From Sapria himalayana (lineage: Eukaryota; Streptophyta; Magnoliopsida; Malpighiales; Rafflesiaceae): DNA of 64,000 bases. The notes beneath the pieces are model-generated. The model saw nothing but the letters and a program-made list of their open reading frames with translations, did no database searches and was not told the origin of the DNA. The stretch is taken from contig JAREIK010000500.1 in NCBI GenBank assembly GCA_029783825.1, positions 2,211,001-2,275,000 of the forward strand, read 5' to 3'. The position numbers and the translations under genes were made by a program. Below are positions 36,800 through 46,545 of this stretch, one piece after another. Each line of letters begins with the position of its first letter. Positions within the stretch are counted from its first letter, which is position 1.

Positions 36800-38824
36800 G
36801 TAATTTTCTATATTAAAGGTATGTCATGGTTTATAGATAAGTGATCCTTGAAAGACACAATCTCCATCATATAATTATAAAAATATGATATTATAAATAA
36901 AAAATTTCATAAATATATAAATACGAATAAAAATTTATATTAAATAAGACTAAGATAACAATTTTTTTGATTATATATTATTTTAAAAATTATACAAAAT
37001 ATTTGTTTGAAATTTTTAATTATGATATTAAAATATTTGAATTTAAAAACATTATATAATTTATTATATAATCTTAATAATTTTTTTAAAATAATTTAAT
37101 TAATAAATAAACATAAATACAAATTACTACTAATAAAAAGCTAAAATAAACAATTATTTGATTAAATAAAAAATTTATAAAAATATATGAATTAATGAAT
37201 AAACAAGTAAATATTTATATATTTATAGTTAAAAAAAATATTTGTATGATTTTAGGAATCTTTTAAAGATATAATGACTAAAAGATTTAAAAATTTTGAA
37301 TTATAAAAAAAAATTCAAATTTTTCATAAAATTTAAAAGAAAATAAGTTGATATTTAAAGATTAATACATAGATATTTTAATTACATCAAAAAATTTTGA
37401 TAATTTTAAAAAGTAAATATCTTTGTGTGGTTATTAAATGAACACTTCAAATATTCAAATTTATAATGACTAAAAGATTCAAATTTTATGCCTTTATAAT
37501 TATTTCATATTATATTAATAAAAAATAAATTGAATTCTTAAAAATTTATAACCATAATATATATATATATATGAAATACTTTATTATTATATAATATTAT
37601 TTTATTTATTTATGAAATAATATCATTTATGGTTAAATAAAAATATTTCTATTTCATTTTTTTATTTAAATTATTTATTTTTTATAATTTTAGTTTACTT
37701 TTATATTTTTGTCTCTTTATTTTCTATATTTTTACATCCAATTTTTTATTTATTTATAGTTTTCGTGAAAAAAAAAATGCTAAGACATTAAGCACTTCAA
37801 CATTTTTTTATCTTTCAATGACGAAGAGAGGAGAAGCGAAACGGGACTACGTGAGCAACCTATAAATTCTAGATCCCCTAGTTACCAGGTGATATTATCA
37901 TTGCTCTTCTTTTTCAGAATACTATATACATATCTCTATCTCTCTCAATTTGATTACCACTAAGTAGAGTTTGGTTTTTACAGAATATTCGGATTTGATT
38001 TTTTTTTTAATTTTCTCCCAATTTTTCTTCTTTTTTCTTCTATTTTCATATCACTTATATGATTTCGACTCTACACTATTAATGAAACAATAAATGGTTA
38101 GTGTAAACTTTGTTCTTATACTGTTTAATTTTTTAGGGCTTTATGGATTTCAAATACCACGTGTTTGCATATTATTTTCTGCTTTTGTAACTTAAGAAAA
38201 AAAATAATGCTTAATGTTTTTTGCTTCTGTAACTTAAGAAAAAACAAACTTAATGTTTATGGGTTCTATTTTTGTTTTCTCCAAAAATATTATAATTAAA
38301 TAACATTATATATAAACTTTTATTAATATATATAATCATATGACATTATATATAATCATATGACATTACTTATAAACATTGATATGTTTATATAAACTTA
38401 TAATGTTATATATAAATATTTATACATATGTATTCATGTTTATAAATATCTATACAACATTTACATAAAAATATCCATTTATATAATTTTTTATATAACA
38501 ATTATATAACATATAAAATGTATATACATTTTTGTAAACATTTATATACCATATTAATCTTTATATCAATATATAATATTTATAATGTTTATATAAATGT
38601 GGTATATATATTCTATATAATATTTATAAAAGTGTTAACATATATATAATTATATACATGTAACATTTATAAAAATATTTTAAACACAAATATTATATCT
38701 AAACACTTGTATAATTATATAATCACATGCCATTATATATAAAAGTATTTATAACTATATTTACTTTTGATCGGAATAAAGGATTGAGCGAGGCCATTTG
38801 TAAAAAAAAAACTCACTTTTGCAG
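36800..38824 (+). other. Extremely AT-rich left interior of the CACTA element
   Basis: No coding frame is recognisable. An isolated less AT-rich stretch at about 37,800-37,900 ('gaagcgaaacgggactacg') could be part of a captured gene but I cannot assign it. The bases just before 38,825 end in TTTTGCAG, a good 3' splice site, and are presumably intron sequence of the captured TBCD gene. Confidence 0.4.
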
Positions 38825-40219
38825 ATAAGCAAAAAGATGTAGATGGCATAGTTAGTGCAATTGAGAAAGGTCATCTTTATCGGGGTAAGGGGGGAGAGAT
38901 GATGCACTCCGCTGTCTCTTGATTGACAGGATGTATTGCATTGTGTCATTTACTATTATCTGAGAGGATAACACAAAGTTTGCTTGATAACATCGATGAG
39001 AACTTGAGGCATCCCAACCCTCATATACAGGTGGTGCTACACCATGCAAGTTAATTTCTTTCCAACATGACCCATTATATCATCATAGCTACAATTATCT
39101 TCTTCCCCTTTAAACTTCACAGAATGCAGCTATTGGTGCCCTAAAACCCTTTGTTCGAGCATACTTGGTTCATACAGATAATGGTGATGCAGCAAGTGTG
39201 ACCTCAATGTACCTACAACAGCTTTCTAATCAAAATGTTGCCGTCAGAAGGGGCTCTGCTTTATCCCTAGGAGTTCTTCCTTATGGGTTATTGGCTCATA
39301 AATGGAGAGAGGTTGTCTTCAAGCTCTGAGAGATTGAGATGCAGGGTGACGCTGATACTAGAGATGTTGAAGCAAGGGTGAATGCTATCAGAGGGTTCAT
39401 CTCTCTATCTCAAACACTTGCCCATGAAAGATTGGCTCCTAGTTCTTGCTTGCCCATCTATTATCTGATAAAGGAAAAGGTAATAGCTAGTTTATTTGAC
39501 TCTCTGGATGACTAATTTGTTGATAACAGAGGAAATGCTGGTTCTTGGATTCGTGAGGCAGCCATTGAAGGTATTGAAGGTGTGTGCTTACATTCTCTGT
39601 GATGTATCATCTTCCCCTTCAAAATCACATCTAGCAGCTAAAAATGAGGAAGACACTGAGGTAGTGATGTTCTTTGATGAAGACATGATTACCAATGTGG
39701 TGATGGGCATTGCTAAGCAAGTTGTGGAGAAGATTGACAGATTATGCAAAGCTGCTGCATGAACTTTGCCAAGGATTCTGCATAGTAAGAAGACCTTAGT
39801 CAAGTGCATACCTTTCAGGGATAAACTAGAGCAGATTGTTTCCTGCAATGTAGATATATTGTGGAGTGTCTGTATCACAATCTTCATCATCTCCTGCTTG
39901 TTTTTTCTTTTTTCTTTTTTTTTTGACATTGGGCGTGCTTCAATTGCAGGTACCTGCCACATGTTATTCTTGTTTCATGCAGCTTCTTGAATTTCCTTGT
40001 TATAGTAAGGCAGTGATGTCTGAATTAGTTATTTCAATTGGTGGATTGCAAGATTCTATAAGGAAGACAGCAATATCTGTGCTGATGGACTATCTTTGTG
40101 AAGATAGAAGTGAAGTTTCGCCGGAAGAAAGGCCTGGAGGTATTATGCTCTGCCTTGATCTCTTGTGGATTCTCCAATAGCATTGAGGATGTGATAGAGA
40201 CATTGTCCCTACTTTTAAG
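38825..40219 (+). pseudogene. TBCD: Tubulin-folding cofactor D fragment, captured and broken
   Basis: Cofactor D helps assemble alpha/beta-tubulin dimers in the cytosol; plant mutants have cytokinesis defects. Three exons of its helical-repeat region are present with introns. Exon 1 (38,825-39,030, after TTTTGCAG) encodes [15 protein letters not shown] and NENLRHPN-like DENLRHPNPHIQ. Exon 2 (39,123-39,867) encodes RRGSALSLGVLPYGLL, VEARVNAIRGF, DNRGNAGSWIREAAIEGIE and IPFREKLE-like IPFRDKLEQIV. Exon 3 (39,950-40,219) encodes SKAVMSELVISIGGLQDSI and LLWILQ. Junctions follow GT-AG and keep phase (39,867/39,950 joins ..WS and VPA..). Breaks: stops at 38,920, 39,327, 39,513, 39,760, 40,178 and 40,184, and a +1 frameshift near 39,577-39,583. 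The full protein has roughly 1,200 residues, so this is about a third of it. It lies inside the CACTA element, so it is a captured copy. Confidence 0.9.
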
Positions 40220-41487
40220 GTAATGGCATCATATTTTCTAATTGAAATTCTAACATGATATGTGTTATGAACATCACTGTCAATTTCTTGTATGATATAA
40301 AAAACCGTAGTTTTTTTGAAGTTTTTTATAAACATTGGTGTTTTGGTTTAGGGTTGCCATGAATGATAGGAGAGAGAGAGAGAGAGAGCGAGAGGAGAGA
40401 GAAGAAAAGAAAAAAATAGAAAAAAATTATTAAAATCAAAATATGGATTTTTGAATATACAATCTTAGTCATGCATGTGTGTGTGTGTATTGAAGTGTAT
40501 ACATGTAAGAAAAATAATAAAAAAATGAATATTCTTTTATAAGTTTGTGCCTTGTGGTATCCCACAAGTCAAATGCTCCCAAGCAAATAAAAAACTAAAG
40601 TAAATACTTAATAATCATGATAAATAAATAAATAAATAAATGTATGTATATAAGTATGTATATAAGTATATATGTATGTATGAATATATGAATGTATATA
40701 AGTATACAAAATACTATGTGTATGGTATGGATTGGGGCATCCTACAAGTTAAGTGCTCAAATAAATAAAATAAAAATGCAATAATCATGATAAATAGATA
40801 AATAAATAAATAAAAATACACATACACACAAATGTATAGAGGCAAGAAAAATAATAATAAAAATATGAGCATTCTTTTAAAAATCAGGAGTGATTATTGT
40901 ATAACAAAAATAATAAAAATAAGGCATAAAGGTACCGCCTAGTACACAAGACTCTTGCATAGGTCTGGGATTTGTGAGTTTAATATTTTGATAGTTTTAT
41001 CCCTGAAAATCATAAATGTTATATTATTATGTCTGATAATTCACATAGTAGTAAAAATAATAAAATTTTCTATTACTGGACGAGAGTATTTATTATCATA
41101 CCAGTGCATGACCTTGTAATATACCTCATACTTCATGATATATACCTTAGGGTATTTATTGTGTATGATGCTTGAAGTTGGGTAAATTTTATCTTTATTA
41201 AGTTAAAATATCAGATGAACATTCATTTTTTATATTGTTTTTTTTTATTTTGATTTTTATTATTTTTATTATTTTTATTTTTATTTTTATTATTTTTATT
41301 ATTTTTATTTTTTTGTATATTATTGTTTCATGTATGATCACAATTCATAATGGAGATGTATTTATTAGAAAATATATAATAATCAAATTATAGTGAATTT
41401 ATTTAAAAATATCAAAGTATTGCGTGCTCACATAAAGTAAAATATCAAAAATTTGAATGAAGATTTAAGATGGGTTAATTTTCCAAG
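40220..41487 (+). other. Non-coding stretch between captured TBCD and SmF
   Basis: Begins with a 5' splice site (GTAATG) after the last TBCD exon, so the first part is TBCD intron. It contains an AG run (40,371-40,398), ATAA- and TATG-rich runs (40,620-40,690), a diverged local duplication ('aatcatgataaata-ataaataaa' near 40,611 and 40,780) and an ATTTTT-rich run (41,228-41,315). The junction between the two captured genes must lie here but I cannot place it. Confidence 0.5.
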
Positions 41488-42060
41488 CCTTTTCTTAACA
41501 ACTTGATTGGGAAGACGGTCATTATAATACTCAAGTGGGGAATGAAATACAAGGGTGAGCTACCTTGTGTTCTTTTCCTATGCATTGCATTTTTTTTCTC
41601 ATTTTTTTTTGGTTTCTTTCAGGTTTCATTGCTTTGGTGGATTCCTAAATGAACCTATAGGTATGCAAAAATTCAATACCACACAGCCTGTTGTCATTTC
41701 AACTTTCATTTCCCTTTTGTTTGACACTTTCTAACTTTCTTATAATTAACCATGGACTGATGCGTGAAGCTGGGCAACACAGAAGAATATGTTGATGGGT
41801 AGTTCACTAGAAATCTTGGAGAAAACTTGATTCGATAATTAAAATATATGCTCATGATTAATATCGTGTTGTGTGAAATTTCTAATAAATGATAGTTGGT
41901 GTTGCATGCGCTAGTCTATCTATTTATCAGTGGCATAGTGTTGTGTTCTTTATTGGGTTATAAATGTATTATGTTATGTTTCATGCGCAGGTGTAACAAT
42001 GTTCTCTATCTGGATGGAGTACCAGAAGACAAAAAACTAGAAGATGATGACCATTCCTGA
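41488..42060 (+). pseudogene. Spliceosomal Sm protein F (SmF) gene copy, captured and broken
   Basis: SmF is one of seven Sm proteins that form the ring on spliceosomal snRNAs. Four exons are seen. Exon A 41,488-41,554 encodes [19 protein letters not shown] then KYK-G (Sm1 motif). Exon B 41,623-41,660 encodes [19 protein letters not shown]. Exon C 41,770-41,834 encodes LGNTEEYVDG-stop-FTRNLGENLIR. Exon D 41,991-42,060 encodes CNNVLYLDGVPEDKKLED (Sm2 motif) and ends in a natural-looking TGA. Together they cover nearly all of the ~88-residue protein except the first ~9 residues with the start codon. Stops at 41,646, 41,658 and 41,800, and a 5' splice site changed from GT to AT at 41,835, make it non-functional. 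Introns are kept, so capture was from DNA. Confidence 0.92.
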
Positions 42061-42175
42061 GAGACCTATATGTGTGTTTTTAAGCCTTTGATTATTTCCT
42101 TCTATTGTCTTTGATGTATGTGTATTTGCACGAAAGTACATGTGTCTGTGTTTACACACACACATACTGGCACAT

Positions 42176-42241
42176 ACATACATGCACAAGTATACATACA
42201 TGCACAAGTATACATACATGCACAAGTATACATACATGCAA
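42176..42241 (+). repeat. 18-bp minisatellite, 3.6 copies
   Basis: The unit ACATACATGCACAAGTAT repeats perfectly at 42,176, 42,194 and 42,212, with a partial copy from 42,230. It lies between the captured SmF and kinesin-12 pieces. Frames crossing it give repeats such as 'YIHAQV' and are artefacts. Confidence 0.95.
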
Positions 42242-42280
42242 CTGATCACAAGGTTAAAAAAAGTGATGTTGGAAAAGTAG

Positions 42281-42454
42281 ATAGATACAAAAAGGGCATT
42301 AGCAGATAAAATGAAGGAGTTGGAGGTGGAGAGAAAATGCAGACTAGAACTAAAAAAAGTAATGCAGATGACCATGGAGGGACATGCTCGGGTGCTAGAG
42401 CAGTATGCAGATCTTGAGGAGTTGGGGGAGAGAAAGCAACATCAATTTCACTAA
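42281..42454 (+). pseudogene. Kinesin-12 (phragmoplast kinesin) fragment, captured
   Basis: One open stretch encodes ALADKMKELEVERKC, then KKVMQMTMEGHARVLEQYAD and LEE, and ends at a TAA at 42,452. Plant kinesin-12 proteins (PAKRP1/POK group) have a coiled-coil stretch of the form '[27 protein letters not shown]' late in the protein, which this matches closely. Kinesin-12 acts at the phragmoplast or division site in plant cytokinesis. After LEE the match stops, so the captured piece ends or shifts frame about 42,420. Only about 50 of well over a thousand residues are present and there is no motor domain, so it is a captured exon piece inside the CACTA element. Confidence 0.78.
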
Positions 42455-42699
42455 TAGATTATACTCAATGCACTATTATTAGATATATTGATGAAGAATA
42501 AGATGTAATCAAGTTTTATTATGTTTATATTTTAACTATGTAACATATTGTATCTGAATATTTTATTAACTGATTTTATTTTTTGATAATTATAAATAAT
42601 GGTTTATAGTTTATGTTTTTATTAAATTTAATATACAAATTTAAAAATATGTAATTAAATTTTATGTAAAAAATTAAAAATATAAAAATAATCTTGGAA

Positions 42700-42997
42700 T
42701 GAAAATAGCCAGGGATTTTTCCCTTGCTAATTTAGCTATGGAATTTTCCCTCGCTAATTTAGCTAGAGAAATTCTTCCTCGCCAATTTAGCTATGGAATT
42801 TTCCCTTACTAATTAAGCTTGGGAATTTTCCCTCGCTAATTTTGCTTGGGAAGATATTTCCTCGTTAATATTTGTGACAGGCACTTTAGCTTGGATAAGA
42901 TTCCGTCATTAATCCATCCTTAAATCCACTTTAGCAACAGAAAAACCCCATTTAGCTAGGGAATTTTCCCTAGCTATTTTGGAATTTTCTTGTAGTG
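42700..42997 (+). repeat. Right subterminal repeats and terminal inverted repeat of the CACTA element
   Basis: Six or so units with a period of 27-29 bp start near 42,703, 42,731, 42,758, 42,786, 42,812 and 42,840, each an imperfect palindrome of the form TTAGCTAnGGAA-TTTCCCT-GCTAA. Another copy lies at 42,950-42,977, followed by the terminal repeat ending TTTTCTTGTAGTG. Confidence 0.8.
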
Positions 42998-43145
42998 TCT
43001 CTTTCTCCCCTCCTTTCCTCATCTCACACCATTCTTGTGTCCATAGATCTATGATATTGTTATGAATATTTAAAGAGTTTTTGGGCAAACACACTACTGT
43101 ATTTAAAAATTTAATTGAAGAGATTATCAAAATCTTAACAATAGA

Positions 43146-44823
43146 TGAAGAAGAAAAAGATGAAAAAGAAAAAAAAATGTAAAAAAAAAGGTTAAGAACA
43201 AAAATAAGAAAGACAAGAAGATGAATAAAAAGGAAAATTATACTAATAACAATAATCAAAATAAGAAAAAGAAAAATAGCAAAGAAAAAGAAAATTAAAA
43301 TGAAAATGAAGAGGAAAATAAGAAGAAAAGAAAAAGAAGAAATATTGACGAAGAAGGAGAAGAAGATAACTGCTAATACATCAAGAGAATAAGAGGGATA
43401 ACTTTGAAGAGAAAGACAAAGTAAAATAACAAATGAAGATGCAGAAGAAGAAGAATAAGTAGAAAATAAAAATAAGAAAAATTAGAAGAAAAACTAGAAC
43501 AAGAATAAATAGAAGAATAACAATATAAAAGTGAACAAAAATAATAATAAGAAGCATAAGAAGAAGAACAAGAAAAAAAATAAGACTAAGTTGAAAAAAA
43601 ATAAGAAGAAGAATAATAATAATAATAATAAGAGCGATAAAAAAAAGAATAAAAGTATAATAAGAACAAAAAAAAAGAAAAAGAATGAGAATGATAATAA
43701 GAAGAGAAAAAAAAAAGAACAAAAAGAATAAGAAAAAGAAGGAGAAGAAAAAAAATATGAAGAAAAAGAATAAAAACAAGAATAAGAACAAGAACAAGAA
43801 CATGAACAAAAAAAAGAAGGAAAGAAAGAATTAGAAATAAAAAAAAGAACAACAACAATTAAAAAAAGAAAAACAAGAAGAAATAAAAGATGAAGAAGAA
43901 GAATAAGAAAATATAGAGGAAGAAGAACAATAACAAGAAGAATAAGAACAAGATCACAAACAAGAAAAATAAGAACAAGATCACAAACAAGAAAAAGAAA
44001 AACAAGAGGATGAATAATAATATGATATAATAAGAAGAATAAGAAAAAAAAGAACAAGAACATAAGTATAAGAATTAAAAGTTGAATATGATGATCATGA
44101 AAAAAAAGAAAAAAAAGAATAAGAACAACAACAAGAAGAATAAAATACATAAGCTGAAGAAGAAGAACAATAATAAAAACAAGAAGAAGAAGAAAATAAA
44201 AAATAAGTAAAAGAAGAATAAGAAGAACAATATGAAGAAAAAAAATAAGAATAAGAATAAGATGAGCAATACGAAGAATAAGAAAAATAAGAAGTGACAT
44301 AAGAAAAAGAAATAGAAGAAGAAAAATATAAAAAAGAGGAAAAATCAGTACAAAAATAAGAATAAGTAAAAGAAGAAGAATTAGAATAAGATATAGAAAA
44401 TCAAGAACAAGTAGAAGAATAAAAAGAAGAATTAGAAGAATATGAAGAATAATAAGAAGAATAAGAATAAGAATAAGAATAAGAAGAAGAATAATAAAAA
44501 GAAGAAAAAAATAAGAATGATAAGAAAAAAGAAGATGATGATGAAGATAAAGAGAAAGAAGAACAAGAAAAAGAAAAACAAAAAAAAGAACACGAAAAAG
44601 GAGAATAAGAAAAAAAAGTACAAGAACAAGAATAAGAATAAAAATAATAATAAGTAGAATAAGAATAATAATAAGATATAGAACAAAAAGAACAACTACA
44701 ATAATATGAATAAAAATAAGAAGAAAATTAAAAAGTATACATATAAGAAGAATAAGAATAAGAACAAGAAGAGCAATAATAATAAGAATAAGAGTGAGAA
44801 CAACAATAAGAAGAAGAATAATA
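43146..44823 (+). repeat. AAG/AAT/AAC-rich trinucleotide tract (~1.7 kb)
   Basis: Degenerate trinucleotide repeat, nearly all A and G on the plus strand with scattered T and C (GAAGAAGAATAAGAACAAG type). The minus strand gives frames of up to 490 codons made almost only of Phe, Leu, Ile, Ser and Tyr; these arise because CTT/ATT/GTT repeats contain no stops, and they are not genes. Confidence 0.95.
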
Positions 44824-45631
44824 GGGTGTGTTAGGAGTGACTCATACTTCTGAAGCTGGTACATGTGTTTAGTGTCATGACCTAAATTATGAAGTCGTGA
44901 CTTGACTGAAGCTGTAACATGTGTTTTGGACTTTTGGTGTAGTGATCTAAATTTTGAAGTCATCACTTGGTTAAGGCTTCAACATGTATTTCAGTGTCAT
45001 GACTTGAATTATGAAGTTATGATTTGACTAAAGCTACAACATGGGTTTCAGTGTCACAACTTAAATTGTGAAGTGGTGATATGACTAAATCTATAATATG
45101 TATTTTGTGATGGGATCCTATTATGTGGTGTCACAACATAAATGAGGTCACGACCTTATTAAATGGTATCATGACATAAATGAATTCATGACCATATTCA
45201 ATGGTGTTTTAATTGACCGACTTAAGGATTCAAGTTGTGATTTTATTATTTGTTTTCATGATATGAATGAAGTCATGACTTAGGTCTTAAGTTTTAAATT
45301 TTTTTATTTTACTATTCAAATACTTATAACTATAAAATGTAATACGAGAGAGACAAAACATAAATAATGCATAAAGATGCTTTGTGTCAAGAACTTTATA
45401 TAATTTCTATAGATATATTATTCGATGATAGTGGATTTTTCTCCTCTATGGCTCTTGTGGTTGTGCCATCTCTCTCTCTCTCTCTATCTTTTTAGTGCAT
45501 TATGTGCGATTCAACTATGAGAGTTCTCTTCCCTTTACTTAAAATCATAATTCATTGTCATGATTTCTAATTTTAGATCACAAGATAGCTATGCTAAATA
45601 TCCTTGATATTCTTGTCCTTGGGATCCAACA
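44824..45631 (+). repeat. Spacer between purine and pyrimidine tracts, with a 57-bp tandem repeat
   Basis: Four diverged units of about 57 bp begin with ACATGTG-type words at 44,861, 44,917, 44,982 and 45,039 (lengths 56, 65, 57, 56) and share 'agtgtcatgac-t-aatt-tgaagt'. A second array of ~39 bp follows at 45,124-45,205 ('aatggt-tcatgacataaatga'). Words such as GTCATGAC link this spacer to the repeats at 1-21 kb. A short TC run is at 45,469-45,486. Confidence 0.8.
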
Positions 45632-45891
45632 TTCTTCTTCTTCTTCTCTACATTCTTCTTTTTATTCTTTTTTCTTCTTCATTTTTTCTTCTTATTCAAC
45701 TTCTTCTACTTCTTCATCATCTCTTCCTCCTCCTCATCCTCCTCATCCTCCTCATCTCCTACATATCCTTCTTCTTCTTCTCCAACTCCATCTTCTTCTT
45801 CTACTTCTTCTTCTTCTTCTTCTTCTTCTTCCTCTTATTCTTCTCATTCTTTTGTTTTTTCTTCTTCTTCTCCTTTTTCTTTTTCTTTTTC

Positions 45892-45927
<36 letters not shown>

Positions 45928-46325
45928 TTCTTCTTCTTCCTTTTCTCCTCCTCCTCCTCCATATTCTTTTGCATCTTTTTTTTCTTCTCTATCTCCTCCT
46001 CCTCCTCCTTTTTTTATCTTTCTTCTCCTTCATTCTTTTCTTCTTTTCTTCTTCTTTTTCTTCTCATATTTCTCTTTTATCTTTTTTTTCTTTTTTCTTC
46101 TTCATGTTCTGAATCTTTTTATTCTTCTCCATCATTTTCTTCTTAATCCTCCTTCTCTCTTCATCATCACCATCTTCTTCTTCTTCTTTTCCTTCTTCTC
46201 TTTCTACTCAGTATTCTTCATCTTTTCCTCATTCTTAATCATTTCTTTCCCATTCTTCTTCTTTTCCTTTTTTTTTGCTTCTTATACTCATCTATCTGCT
46301 TCTTCATCATCATCTTCTTATTTTC

Positions 46326-46370
<45 letters not shown>

Positions 46371-46545
46371 CCTCCTTCTCCTCTATCTACTTATTCTTCT
46401 TCTTGTTTTTTTTCTTCATCTTTTTTATCATCATCATCATCATCTTTTTCTTCTTCTTCTTCCTATTCTTATTCTTGTGTTTCTTCTTTTTTTTTCTTCT
46501 TATATTCTTCTTCTTCTCTTCTTCTTGTTATTCTTTTTCTCCTAG
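45632..46545 (+). repeat. CTT/TTC-rich trinucleotide tract (~0.9 kb)
   Basis: Degenerate TTC repeat with ATT runs (45,893-45,925 and 46,331-46,370) and CCT patches. On the plus strand it is the mirror of the AAG tract at 43,146-44,823, so the two form an imperfect inverted repeat around the 0.8-kb spacer. Ser/Phe/Leu-rich frames up to 180 codons are artefacts. Confidence 0.95.

Larger units (their letters stand above)
36344..42997 (+). mobile_element. CACTA-type DNA transposon, non-autonomous, carrying host gene fragments
   Basis: The left end is CACTA at 36,344-36,348 and the right end is TAGTG at 42,993-42,997, giving 6,654 bp. Read inward, the right end is CACTACAAGAAAATTCC, the typical end of plant En/Spm (CACTA) elements. 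Both ends have TAGCTAG at almost the same distance from CACTA (17 bases on the left, 16 on the right). Palindromic subterminal repeats lie inside both ends. CACTA elements make a 3-bp target duplication; here the flanks are TTT and TCT, one base different, so the boundary is supported but not proved. No transposase is seen. The interior has parts of TBCD, SmF and a kinesin-12, all on the plus strand. Confidence 0.75.

Noticed and set aside
38825..40219. A working TBCD gene
   Set aside because: Six stops, a frameshift, missing 5' and 3' exons and its place within a transposon rule this out.
36341..43000. Perfect 3-bp target duplication for the CACTA element
   Set aside because: Flanks are TTT and TCT; one base differs, so I do not claim it.
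43494..44966. 490-codon minus-strand frame, apparently a many-pass membrane protein
   Set aside because: It is CTT/ATT/GTT repeat read in a frame without stops; residues are almost only Leu, Ile, Phe, Ser and Tyr, and the frames beside it look the same.
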